64,000 nt of DNA, taken from assembly GCF_041361465.1 (NCBI RefSeq), contig NZ_JBGKAC010000002.1, positions 525,227 through 589,226 of the forward strand, read 5' to 3'. The translations under genes and the position numbers were made by a program. Source of the stretch: Halobaculum sp. MBLA0143. GTDB lineage: Archaea > Halobacteriota > Halobacteria > Halobacteriales > Haloferacaceae. Of the stretch, positions 43,009 to 51,776 are shown piece by piece. The notes below the pieces were generated by a model, which saw only the letters and a list, made by a program, of their open reading frames with translations, made no database searches and had not been told where the DNA came from. Within the stretch, counting starts at the first letter, position 1; every line of letters starts with the position of its first letter.

Positions 43009-45671
43009 GAGTCTGCGGGCGTGATGTCAATTGCCGGTCGGCCGGGCTCGGCGTCCGTCGCGGTCGGATCGTCCGGAGTCGACACGGCCACTGTCGCGTC
43101 GAACTCGTCTTCCAACAGCCACCGGGCGCGCTCCAACGCCTCGTGCTCCCGTTCCGACGACAGCTGTGGCTCAAGCGCATTTGCCTCCGGCGCGAGCTGT
43201 TTGGCGTAGTCGGCTGCCGCCGATCCGACTGCTCGGAGGTCTTCGTCGGCCATCACCGTTCCGACGATGTCGTCGTCCGCCTCGCGCGCGAGGCGGTAGA
43301 CGCGGTGACGCCACGTCGGCGCGACAGTGAGATTGATCCGCTCGGGGTTGTCGATCCCGACCGTGTCCAGAATGTTGTGAACGTCGTCACGGGTGGCGTC
43401 GACGAGCGCCTGCTCCGTCTCGTAACCCTCGGGAACGTCCGTGTCCGGCCAGTCCCCGGTCGCCAGCAGCGCGTCGTTGCCTAGGGTGGCCCACGCCTCC
43501 TCGCAGACGTGCGGTGCCACCGGCGACAGAACCGTCAGCACCGCGGTCAGCCCGTGCTCGAACGTCTCGTGGTCGGGCGTCGTCGCGTCCCGGTAGCGCC
43601 GGAGAAGCGACAGGAGCTGTCTGACCGCCCGGACGGCGTGGTTGAACCTGAACGCCTCGTACTTCGACGCCGCCTCCTCGACGGTCGCGTCCACGGACAG
43701 CCGGACGGACTCGTCGACTGTCCGGTCGGCGTCCGTCGTCTCGAACTCCCCGTCGGCGAACGACGACACCAGACTGTACACCCCGTCGAGGAACTGCCTG
43801 GCGCTCTCGACCCCTTCCGGGTCCCAGGCGAACTCCGTCTCCGGCTGAGCCACCTCACTGACGAACGTCCGGGCGGTGTCGGCGCCGTACTCCTCGACGA
43901 GTTCGGTCGGTGAGACGCCGTTCCCCTTGCTCTTCGACATCTTCTCGCCGTCCTCGCCCAACACCATCCCTTGGGTCGTGAGGTGGTCGAACGGCTCGCG
44001 GACGCCGTCCAACAGGTCCAGATCCGCGAGGACCTTCGTGAAGAACCGCGCGTACAGGAGGTGCATCACGGCGTGTTCCGATCCCCCAACGTAGCGGTCG
44101 ACCGGCAGCCAGTCGCTCGCCCGCTCGCGGTCGAACGGCGCCGTCTCCAGCCCCGGGGAGACGTACCGCAGGAAGTACCACGAAGAGTCCACGAACGTGT
44201 TCATCGTGTCCGTCTCCCGAACGGCTGGCCCGCCACACTCCGGACAGGCCGTCTCCTGCCAGTCTGTCGCCGCGTCCAACGGGTTGCCGGCGGTGTGGAC
44301 GAACTCCGGCAGTTCGACCGGGAGTCGATCGTCTGGCAGCGGCACTGTCCCACAGTCGTCACACTCCACCAACGGGATCGGTGTCCCCCAGTAGCGCTGT
44401 CTGGAGATCGCCCAGTCCCGGAGATCGTACTCCGTCCGTTCCCGGGCGTCGAACGCCTCCGCGAACCGCTCGCGGGCCGTCTCGCTGTCCGTCCCGTCGT
44501 ACTCTCCCGAGTCGACGAGCACACCGTCGTCGGTGAACACCTCGTCGTCGGCGTCGTCCCTCTCGCCGTTGTCGGGCACGACGACCCGTCTGATCGGAAC
44601 ATCGTGGGCCTCGGCGAAGGCGTGATCGCGTTCGTCGTGCGCCGGGACGGCGAAGATCGCACCCGTCCCGACATCGTCCAAGACGTAGTCCGCGACGTAC
44701 ACGGGCAGCTCCTCACCGGTCGCGGGGTTGATCGCCCGCGCGTCGGTCTCGACCCCGCTGGTCTGTGCGAGCCCGTCGTCGCTCGCAGCCGCACGGTCGC
44801 AGTAGTCGGCGACGGCCTCGTCCGCCTCGCCCAGCCGCTCGGCCAACGGGTGGCCCGGCGAGAGGACGACGAACGTCGCGCCATACAGCGTGTCCAGCCG
44901 CGTCGTAAACACGTCTACTGTCGTCTCCCCGTCCGGGTGTTCGGTGTCGAGACCGAGGATGTGGCCCGTCTGTCGACCGATCCAGTTGCGTTGCATCTCC
45001 CGGACGTTCGCCGGCCAGTTGTCCAGCCGATCCAACTCCGCGAGTAGTTCGTCGGCGTAGTCGGTGATGGTGAAGAACCACTGTCCGAGCTCTCGCTGTC
45101 GGATCGGCGTATCACACCGCCAACACCGCTCGTCGTCGCCCTCTACCTGTTCGTCCGCCAGGACGGTCTCACAGGAGTCACACCAGTTCAGCTCCGTCTC
45201 CTGACGCTCGACCAGCCCAGCGTCCCAGAACCGCCGGAAAAGCCACTGGTTCCACCGGTAGTACTCCGGGTTACACGTCTTCACCTCGCGGTCCCAGTCG
45301 TAGCCGAACCCCATCCGCTGGAGCTGTTCGCGCATCGAGTCGATACACGACTCGGTGAAGCTCCGTGGATCCGTGTCGCGTTCTTCGGCCGCGTTCTCCG
45401 CCGGGAGTCCGAACGCATCCCACCCCATCGGGTGGAGCACTGCTTCCCCTCGCAGCCGCTCGAACCGAGCGTACGAGTCGGTGATCGTGTAGTTCCTGAC
45501 GTGACCCATGTGGAGGTTCCCGGAGGTGTACGGGAACATCGCCAACACGTACGCCGGATCGTCGATGTCGTCCGGGACAGTGAACGCTGATGCCGTCTCC
45601 CAGGCTCGTTGCCACTCTGTCTCTACCTCTCGGTGGTCGAACGCCCGGCTGTCGTTTTTGTCGTTGGCCAC
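43005..45671 (-). CDS. leuS: Leucyl-tRNA synthetase, embedded in the RiPP cluster
   Basis: A full-length 888-residue class I synthetase. It has HMGH (about 54) as the HIGH motif, zinc-binding CDSC...CWRC (about 160-190), a CP1 editing domain with TTRLDTLYGATF and VPAHDERDHAF, a second zinc site, KMSKSKGN (about 573) and an anticodon-binding C-terminus. The domain order is bacterial-like, as found in some haloarchaeal LeuRS. It starts at GTG 45671, with TATA-like TTATAAAAA about 29 bp upstream. It is coupled to the MFS gene. Some haloarchaea carry two LeuRS, and antibiotic producers may carry a resistant copy. Whether this is the only copy in the genome cannot be known here. Confidence 0.93.
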   Translation of the reverse strand: MANDKNDSRAFDHREVETEWQRAWETASAFTVPDDIDDPAYVLAMFPYTSGNLHMGHVRNYTITDSYARFERLRGEAVLHPMGWDAFGLPAENAAEERDTDPRSFTESCIDSMREQLQRMGFGYDWDREVKTCNPEYYRWNQWLFRRFWDAGLVERQETELNWCDSCETVLADEQVEGDDERCWRCDTPIRQRELGQWFFTITDYADELLAELDRLDNWPANVREMQRNWIGRQTGHILGLDTEHPDGETTVDVFTTRLDTLYGATFVVLSPGHPLAERLGEADEAVADYCDRAAASDDGLAQTSGVETDARAINPATGEELPVYVADYVLDDVGTGAIFAVPAHDERDHAFAEAHDVPIRRVVVPDNGERDDADDEVFTDDGVLVDSGEYDGTDSETARERFAEAFDARERTEYDLRDWAISRQRYWGTPIPLVECDDCGTVPLPDDRLPVELPEFVHTAGNPLDAATDWQETACPECGGPAVRETDTMNTFVDSSWYFLRYVSPGLETAPFDRERASDWLPVDRYVGGSEHAVMHLLYARFFTKVLADLDLLDGVREPFDHLTTQGMVLGEDGEKMSKSKGNGVSPTELVEEYGADTARTFVSEVAQPETEFAWDPEGVESARQFLDGVYSLVSSFADGEFETTDADRTVDESVRLSVDATVEEAASKYEAFRFNHAVRAVRQLLSLLRRYRDATTPDHETFEHGLTAVLTVLSPVAPHVCEEAWATLGNDALLATGDWPDTDVPEGYETEQALVDATRDDVHNILDTVGIDNPERINLTVAPTWRHRVYRLAREADDDIVGTVMADEDLRAVGSAAADYAKQLAPEANALEPQLSSEREHEALERARWLLEDEFDATVAVSTPDDPTATDAEPGRPAIDITPADS

Positions 45672-45694
45672 AGTGACACATCTACTCTACGTTC

Positions 45695-45705
45695 ATTTTT
45701 ATAAT
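45695..45705 (-). promoter_or_regulatory. TATA-like element of the leuS-MFS operon
   Basis: The reverse strand reads ATTATAAAAA, centred about 29 bp before the leuS GTG at 45671, fitting a leaderless transcript. Confidence 0.6.
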
Positions 45706-45854
45706 CTTCTGTTCCACCGGTGGGAGTCCCCGACGGTGCTGTGTCACGACGAGGCGAGACCACCCGCACCCGGCAGGGTCGGTTTCGTCTCAGTGTTGGT
45801 GATTGTTCAGAGCAGAGGAAAAAAGTTGATACGAGATGTCAAATAGTTACAGAT

Positions 45855-45923
45855 ATGGCAGCGACACGAGCCTCTCGGCACGGCGGACTGGTGACGGACA
45901 ACAGCAGTGAGGCGTCGCAGTGA
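45855..45923 (+). CDS. 22-residue peptide overlapping the start of LanM2
   Basis: ATG 45855 opens a 22-codon frame (MAATRASRHGGLVTDN, then SSEASQ) whose TGA overlaps the GTG of LanM2 as GTGA. An A/T-rich AAAAAAGTTGAT lies about 29 bp upstream. The peptide has a Gly-Gly pair followed by a Thr/Ser-rich end but no Cys, so it cannot form thioethers. It could be a second substrate for Ser/Thr dehydration or a leader peptide that couples ribosomes to LanM2. Either reading is speculative. The overlap makes translation likely. Confidence 0.4.
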   Translation: MAATRASRHGGLVTDNSSEASQ

Positions 45924-48900
45924 GCGGATTCACCCCCACCCAACGACGACGGCTCGCGGCCAAGGCGGCGACCATTCCCGAGCGTCTCGAGGCAGGACTG
46001 CTCGCCGACGAGCCCGCGTCCGACGCGCCGGCTGTCGACGACTGGGCGGCCATGTACGGCGGTGCCTTCGACGAGCGGCTCCAGTTGCTGGAGACGACAC
46101 GGGCGGAGTGTCGCCGTGCCGCCGCAGTCGATCAGGCCGCGGAGGTGCCTGAGTGGATCACTCGGTTGGAGACGGTGGTGACCGGTGTCACGGCCCGTGA
46201 CCTCCGTGTCGACGGTGCTGACACCGTCGACACGTACACCGTCGACGACAACGACGACCGACCACACGTCGACGGCCCGCCGCGCCCGTTCGGATCGCTG
46301 ACGGCCGCGATTGCGGCAGAGGCGAGAGACGGCCTCCCGACGCTGTCGCTGTCGGAGTCGGCTGTCGACTCGTTCGCGGCTGCGTTGCAGTCGCGGGTCG
46401 AACGAAACTCTCTGCAACTCCTGTACGAGCAGTTTGACCGAGCCAGACGGCGTCACGCGCCGGACGCCCGGGCGTCGGTCGGCGGCGACAGTGAGCCGGA
46501 GACGGCCGTGTACGAGAAGTTCCTCGCGTATCTCCTCGACGACGGACTCGTCGAGTTGTGTCTGACGTACCCCGTGTTCGGACGCCTGCTGTCGACGCAG
46601 GTGCGACAGTGGCGCAGTGCAGTTGTGACGTTCGCCGAGCGGCTGAACGACGACCGTGCGGCGTTGGCCGAGCAGTTCGCGGACCGTTCCGCTCTCGGGC
46701 GCGTCACTGCCGTTCGACCTCTCACCCGCGACAGACACGGTGACGGCCGTGTCACCCGTCGGGTCGAGTTCAAGTGTGGCGTCACCGTCGTCTACAAGCC
46801 GCGCACGGTTCGACCAGAGGCTGCACTTGCAGCACTCACCACGGATCTGGCGGCCGACGGTGACCTGCCGCGACTCCGACAGCCGCAGTGCCTCGTCCGC
46901 GACGGCTACGGGTGGACATCTCTGCTCGATACCGATCCGCCGACGGGTGAGACGGCGGCACGGCGCTACTACCGTCAGTTCGGCGCTCGGTGTTGCCTCG
47001 CTCGACTCACCGAGACGACGGACTGTCACACCGACAACGTCGTCGCCACCGACGACGGTCCAGCACTCGTCGACGCCGAGACGATCTGTCACCCGTACCT
47101 CGACCCGAACCGACGGCCGTACGACTGGGGGTTCGGACGGGCCGTCGACGAGACGCCGCTGTCGACGGCGATGCTGCCGTACCAGATTCGGACAGAGGAG
47201 GGATCGCTGAACCGGAACCCCGTCGGACCATCTGCGGCACCGACGCCAGACACCGAGGAGTCGAGGACGGAGACGGTCGTCCGAGCGGTCGCCACGGACG
47301 CGATGTGTCTGGAGACGGTTACCCGCGACCTCGACGGCGTCGCCGCCGATGCGCCCGTGGTCGACGGTGAGCCAGCACTCCCGTCCGAGTACGTCGACGC
47401 CGTCGTCGCGGGGTTCGAACGCACTCACCGTGCGGTGCGTGCCCAGTGTCTCTCCGGCGACACTCCGCTGACCGATCACCTCGGCGGGCTGCCCGTCCGG
47501 TTCGTTTACCGACCGACTGGATCGTACCGCCGGATACTCGACCGGCTGCGTGAGCCAGCCACGCTGGCCGACGGTGCCCGGTTCGGAGTCGTCCTCGACC
47601 GGCTCACCGTGCCTGCGTTCGACGGCACGGCCGACCGACACCCGCTCTCAGTGCTCAACGCCGAGCGGACGGCGCTGAAGCGGCTCGACCACCCACGATT
47701 CACGAGTCGGTCGGACGCGACGGTGGTCGAACACGACGGTGTCCCGCTGTGTGATCTCGCCGACGTGTCGGGACTGGACAGAGCGCGTGCACGGGTCACC
47801 CGTGGCGACGACCGTCGACTCGCCGAGGAGGTTGCCGTCGTCCGTGCGGCGCTGGGCGAGGACGGCAGACAGCCGCTCGGCGAGCACACGACCGCTCACG
47901 ACCCACACGATCAGACGAACGAGACGATACCTCCGTCTTCCGGCGATGCCGACTGGACGACACCGTCGACTGCCGCGCAGGCGTCGTTCGAGCGCGCCGT
48001 CGCCGCCGGAGAGACACCGGCCGGCCGGTCGTACGTGTGGAGTCGGTTCGACCCGACAGCGACACGACTACCGACCGTCGCGGGCGTCGGGTTGGGTCTC
48101 GAACGCGGACGAACTGGCGTCGCCATCCTCGGTGCTGCACTGTCCGCTCTCGACGGGACCGGAGCGTACTACAGCCGGACGCGGTCGCTCCTTGACCCAG
48201 TCCTGACAGCGACGGCGGACGCTCTCGACGACCCGGCGACCATCGGGTACGGACTGGTCGTCGCCGGCTCTCTCCTGAACGACGACCGGATACTGTCGAC
48301 CGGGACAGTGTTTGCTCGGGCGGCCGATCCCGGGCCCTCCTCTGTGATGGACGGTGGCCTTGCCGGAACTGTTGCTGCCGCGACCGGTGTCGCCCGGGCG
48401 ACGGACGACGAGCGTGTTCGGTCGCAGGTGGTCGCTTTCGGCGACCGACTGCTTGATCGGAGTGAGGAGTGGCAGTGTGCTCCCCCGACGTACGATCGAG
48501 GCTCTGGCGGCGTCGTGTACGCCCTCGCACACGCATGGGCCGAGACTGGCTGTGAGCGGTTCCGCGAGGCGGCAGCCGAGACCGTCGCGTCGTGGGAACA
48601 GCCCCCGGACGCACCAACCCAGGTCGGACTTGACGCCAGGCTCCCCGGTGTCACGTTCGATTCCCCCACCAGCGAACGCCGTGGAGACGAGTACCGGGGC
48701 GGGACGGCCGGCCGGATCACTCTCCAGATCGCCGCAGGGCGTGAAACTGCCGCTGCCGAGACCGCGGATCGACTCCTCACCCGAGTCGTCCGCGACGGTC
48801 GGTACACGCTCCCGACGGACGCCAGCGGAGTCGTCGATCCTACCCTCCGAGACGGCTACGCCGGTGTCGGGTACGCTCTCGCCCGGTGTGTCTCCCCGAC

Positions 48901-48928
48901 GCTACCGTGTCTGGTGCTGCGTGGCTAA
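45920..48928 (+). CDS. lanM: LanM-like synthetase 2, intact dehydratase motif, cyclase zinc ligands missing
   Basis: A 1002-residue class II lanthipeptide synthetase homologue. The dehydratase half keeps TVVYKPRTVRPE (about 289-300), TTDCHTDNVVATDDG (DxHxxN, about 368-373) and ALVDAETIC (about 381-389), so phosphorylation and elimination of Ser/Thr phosphates are plausible. The C-terminal LanC-like half keeps the helix pattern and ends RDGYAGVGYALARCV, but the CHG motif position is YRGGTAGR (about 924) and no WCxG motif is found, so zinc-dependent cyclisation is doubtful. The GTG start overlaps a 22-residue frame. It faces away from leuS and is the last recognisable gene of the cluster. Sequence identity with LanM1 is low. 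Confidence 0.85.
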   Translation: MSGFTPTQRRRLAAKAATIPERLEAGLLADEPASDAPAVDDWAAMYGGAFDERLQLLETTRAECRRAAAVDQAAEVPEWITRLETVVTGVTARDLRVDGADTVDTYTVDDNDDRPHVDGPPRPFGSLTAAIAAEARDGLPTLSLSESAVDSFAAALQSRVERNSLQLLYEQFDRARRRHAPDARASVGGDSEPETAVYEKFLAYLLDDGLVELCLTYPVFGRLLSTQVRQWRSAVVTFAERLNDDRAALAEQFADRSALGRVTAVRPLTRDRHGDGRVTRRVEFKCGVTVVYKPRTVRPEAALAALTTDLAADGDLPRLRQPQCLVRDGYGWTSLLDTDPPTGETAARRYYRQFGARCCLARLTETTDCHTDNVVATDDGPALVDAETICHPYLDPNRRPYDWGFGRAVDETPLSTAMLPYQIRTEEGSLNRNPVGPSAAPTPDTEESRTETVVRAVATDAMCLETVTRDLDGVAADAPVVDGEPALPSEYVDAVVAGFERTHRAVRAQCLSGDTPLTDHLGGLPVRFVYRPTGSYRRILDRLREPATLADGARFGVVLDRLTVPAFDGTADRHPLSVLNAERTALKRLDHPRFTSRSDATVVEHDGVPLCDLADVSGLDRARARVTRGDDRRLAEEVAVVRAALGEDGRQPLGEHTTAHDPHDQTNETIPPSSGDADWTTPSTAAQASFERAVAAGETPAGRSYVWSRFDPTATRLPTVAGVGLGLERGRTGVAILGAALSALDGTGAYYSRTRSLLDPVLTATADALDDPATIGYGLVVAGSLLNDDRILSTGTVFARAADPGPSSVMDGGLAGTVAAATGVARATDDERVRSQVVAFGDRLLDRSEEWQCAPPTYDRGSGGVVYALAHAWAETGCERFREAAAETVASWEQPPDAPTQVGLDARLPGVTFDSPTSERRGDEYRGGTAGRITLQIAAGRETAAAETADRLLTRVVRDGRYTLPTDASGVVDPTLRDGYAGVGYALARCVSPTLPCLVLRG

Positions 48929-49018
48929 CGACTGACGCGCCGACACACCCCCTCGCGGCCGTCCCCTCGCTCGACAGAATCCCGAGAAGTCAAACCCCCC
49001 TGGAGAGAAGGGGGTGGC

Positions 49019-49276
49019 GTGAGCCTCTCCGAGGATCGAACCCGGGCGTACACACTGGGTGCGCTGACGGGCGCGTTCGCGGCACTGGCGGTCGTCGCCG
49101 AGGAGCGACGGCGAGCACTGTTCGGCAGCGTCTCGTTGGTCTGTGGCGCGCTGGCCGTCGTCTACGAGGAACGCGCCGACCGCATGTCCGGCTACGACGG
49201 CCCCGCACCCGAGACCGACTTCGGCGAACAAGAGGAGGCGGTCGGCGACGGCGGCGACGAAGGGGCGGCAGAGTAG
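49019..49276 (+). CDS. Small membrane protein
   Basis: An 85-residue protein from GTG 49019. Two hydrophobic segments (YTLGALTGAFAALAVVAEE and LFGSVSLVCGALAVVYEE) are separated by an Arg-rich turn, RRRA, so it likely forms a membrane hairpin. The tail is acidic and Gly-rich. It lies 90 bp after LanM2 on the same strand, but nothing links it to RiPP chemistry. Small immunity proteins can look like this, which is a possibility only. Confidence 0.5.
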   Translation: MSLSEDRTRAYTLGALTGAFAALAVVAEERRRALFGSVSLVCGALAVVYEERADRMSGYDGPAPETDFGEQEEAVGDGGDEGAAE

Positions 49277-49389
49277 CAGGAGAGTCGCCGTAGAGGTCAC
49301 CGTCACGCCTGCTATCGGTTTACGACGCTCCAGTTCGTCTGTCGACGGAGGGGGTGATTCTCCCGTCGCAGTGGTCGGTGCCGACGGTG

Positions 49390-51135
49390 TCACTCTGCCG
49401 TTGACTCGTCTTGGTATTCTGCCTGTTCCATCACGGTCTCACGAAGAGTCTCGACACACTCGGGGTAGTCGTCGCGGACGTTCAGAGGTGGTCGCTGCGT
49501 GTTGATCCCGCTCCGATAGTACTCTCCGTCGACTTTGTACAACCACGGGTCTGGCTTTTCAGAGTCTGGATCTCTCGGTTCGTACTGGAGAATCTGGTCG
49601 AAGGCCGATTCGACGTGTTCGGGAGTCTCACTCGCAACACGGACGAGAAAGCGTTCTCCCTCCCCGTAGATCAGGACGAGTTCGATCAGAAGCCTGCACG
49701 TCGCAGTGGTGAACTCCCCACCGGCTTCTTCGGCTGCTTTCGTACACAGTTCGCGCCAGTGTCCCAGAACGTGAGCAGGGTCGATGGAACTCTCGTCGTG
49801 GTTTTTGTGTCCACGGACGACTGCGCCCGTAATCTCACGATACGCACTGAGGAGGTGCTGGGCTATCTCGATACTCTCGTTACCGTCTTCCACTGCTGTC
49901 CGTGCCCAGTCACGCTCGGCATCACCGATCACGGGCCCGTTCGCTTTGAGGTGAAGAGACAAACTGGTCTGTAAACTGTTGAAAGCCTCTCTCGTAACGT
50001 CGTCGAGCCTCTCGTCGGTCATGTTTCCGGAGACTTGTCCGGCGAGAGCGTTCCTGAACCCACGTGTAGCTTCTCGCACCGCCTCGGTCTGGCTGTGTGC
50101 AGCAGCCTCTTTCAGGAGTTCTCCGGCTTCATTCCAGATAACTCTCTGTACGGCTGTCTGCTCACTCGGATCTGCTTTTCGAGCCTGTCCTCGGAGGGCC
50201 TGGATCACCGTTCTAGCTACCGCTTCGTCACCCACCTCGATTCCGTACGCGCCGATCTCTCTCTGTGCCTCGATTGTCTGCCGCATCAGACTGTACTCGT
50301 CTCGCTCGTCGGCGTGGAAGAGGAAATTGTGGAAGTGGTCGGCAACGACAGGCTTCATTTGCTTCCGTTTCACCGAGCGGTCGAGATTACCGAGCCGTCC
50401 TTCCTCACTAAGTGACCGGTGATGCTGAATCGCAAGCTCTCGTTCCTTCGAGAGCGCCGTCTCGGCTGCTGCGGTGTCGTGTTCCGAGACGGCTGCCATC
50501 GCCATCGTGTGGAGTGGTCGGAGTGGGTGCGTCTCGCGGTCACCCGCGTCGAATTCCTGGACCTGGCCGAGGTACGTCTCCGTGTCGAGATCCTGCTCGA
50601 ACAGCCTAACCATCCCCTCGGGGGTCGCAGTGGCGGTCAGGCGCCGGACGAACTCGTACAGCGTGATGGCGGCACCCGCCGCAAGTCCTCCGGCGAAGTA
50701 CACCCAGCCGCGGTACCAGACTGTTCCGTTCAGCGGCATGTTGAACAGGAGTACAACATCAAGCCCGACGGAAACCACGAAGACGAAGAAGGTGAACCGG
50801 AGCGCCGGCGATCGGGTGTACAACGGCCCGATCCGGGAGGAGTAGCGCGTCGTGAGCTGGATTGCAACGAGCGCGACAGAGAAGACAATTGCCAGTACGC
50901 CACTCTGGACGGTTGCGAGCGTCCCGAGGAACGCTCGCAGCGTCCTGTCGTCTGGTGTTCCGAGATAGAGCCCAGCGGCTGCGGTGGCAACCGAGACGGC
51001 GAGAACGGCCGCGATCACCAGCCAGGGTACCTTCCCGACTCGCGTTTGGGCGTCCTGAAGACCCCAATTGCGCTCCCCTATCATGTCGTTCGGATCGTCC
51101 TCCGTCTGTTCGTCGTCACCCTCCGAGTCGGTCAC
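49390..51135 (-). CDS. DUF2254-like membrane protein
   Basis: A 581-residue protein. After an acidic N-terminus it has four membrane helices (about 36-165). The segment TLATVQSGVLAIVFSVALVAIQ and LTTRYSSRIG match DUF2254 membrane proteins. The remaining 400 residues are cytoplasmic and helical (ADHFHNFLFHADERDEYS, then many short helices), longer than usual. The GTG start overlaps the stop of the upstream winged-helix gene (GTGA), so they form an operon. The function is unknown. Confidence 0.7.
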   Translation of the reverse strand: MTDSEGDDEQTEDDPNDMIGERNWGLQDAQTRVGKVPWLVIAAVLAVSVATAAAGLYLGTPDDRTLRAFLGTLATVQSGVLAIVFSVALVAIQLTTRYSSRIGPLYTRSPALRFTFFVFVVSVGLDVVLLFNMPLNGTVWYRGWVYFAGGLAAGAAITLYEFVRRLTATATPEGMVRLFEQDLDTETYLGQVQEFDAGDRETHPLRPLHTMAMAAVSEHDTAAAETALSKERELAIQHHRSLSEEGRLGNLDRSVKRKQMKPVVADHFHNFLFHADERDEYSLMRQTIEAQREIGAYGIEVGDEAVARTVIQALRGQARKADPSEQTAVQRVIWNEAGELLKEAAAHSQTEAVREATRGFRNALAGQVSGNMTDERLDDVTREAFNSLQTSLSLHLKANGPVIGDAERDWARTAVEDGNESIEIAQHLLSAYREITGAVVRGHKNHDESSIDPAHVLGHWRELCTKAAEEAGGEFTTATCRLLIELVLIYGEGERFLVRVASETPEHVESAFDQILQYEPRDPDSEKPDPWLYKVDGEYYRSGINTQRPPLNVRDDYPECVETLRETVMEQAEYQDESTAE

Positions 51136-51665
51136 GCCGGCGCCTTACTCCCCCGACGCGCTCGGTCAACGGCCCGCCGGACCACGCGCACGTCCCGGCG
51201 AACGGTCTCCCACTCCGACATCGCCTCCCAGCGTGCTTCGACCGTCTTGTGGTCGTCGACCGGTGTCCCGACAGCACCGACGGCGTCCGGCGCCAGCGCG
51301 TCGAACCGCTCCCGGAACTCCCGGCCCCGTTCCGTCAGCTCCGCCAGCCGCGACCGCAGCGTCTCCTCGCTCGTCTCCGTGGCGAGCCGTTCCACCTGCT
51401 TCCAGGTGAGGTACGACTCGTTTCGGCGGTACGTCGCCGACCGTCCGTCGCGGCGTTTGGCGACGCCCACCTCCACGAGCTGGGCCAGCGCGTCTCGCGC
51501 CGCCGTTGAGGAGTGGGCTCGCTCGGCAACCGTCTCCACCGGCACGTACTCCGTCGTCCCGACGACCGTGTCGTAGACGCGCTGGAACGTCGTCCGCCGC
51601 TGAACCCACTCGCCCAACGCGCTCGTGTCGTCCGTCACACCGTCGCGTACCGCAGCCAGTCGCAT
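51132..51665 (-). CDS. Winged-helix transcription regulator
   Basis: A 177-residue protein from ATG 51665, chosen because TATTTAAGC is centred about 25 bp upstream. The longer frame from 51749 would begin before the TATA box. The core (about 30-100: VPVETVAERAHSSTAARDALAQ, LVEVGVAKRRDG, ATYRRNESYLTW) is a MarR/ArsR-like winged helix followed by a helical tail (about 105-175), as in haloarchaeal DUF7342-like regulators. It is followed directly by the DUF2254-like gene, which it may regulate. Confidence 0.7.
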   Translation of the reverse strand: MRLAAVRDGVTDDTSALGEWVQRRTTFQRVYDTVVGTTEYVPVETVAERAHSSTAARDALAQLVEVGVAKRRDGRSATYRRNESYLTWKQVERLATETSEETLRSRLAELTERGREFRERFDALAPDAVGAVGTPVDDHKTVEARWEAMSEWETVRRDVRVVRRAVDRARRGSKAPA

Positions 51666-51776
51666 ATCTGTTCTGCAGCTTAAATACGTGAGTGTCTGTG
51701 ACAGCGAAGTGGACGAAATCTCCTGTAGGAGACGAACGGGAACTTTCATTAATCTAGTTGTCTCAGACTACAAGTA

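Noticed and set aside
45839..47641. 600-residue minus-strand frame opposite LanM2
   Set aside because: It is the complement of a conserved LanM homologue; its composition is Arg/Val-rich with no motif.
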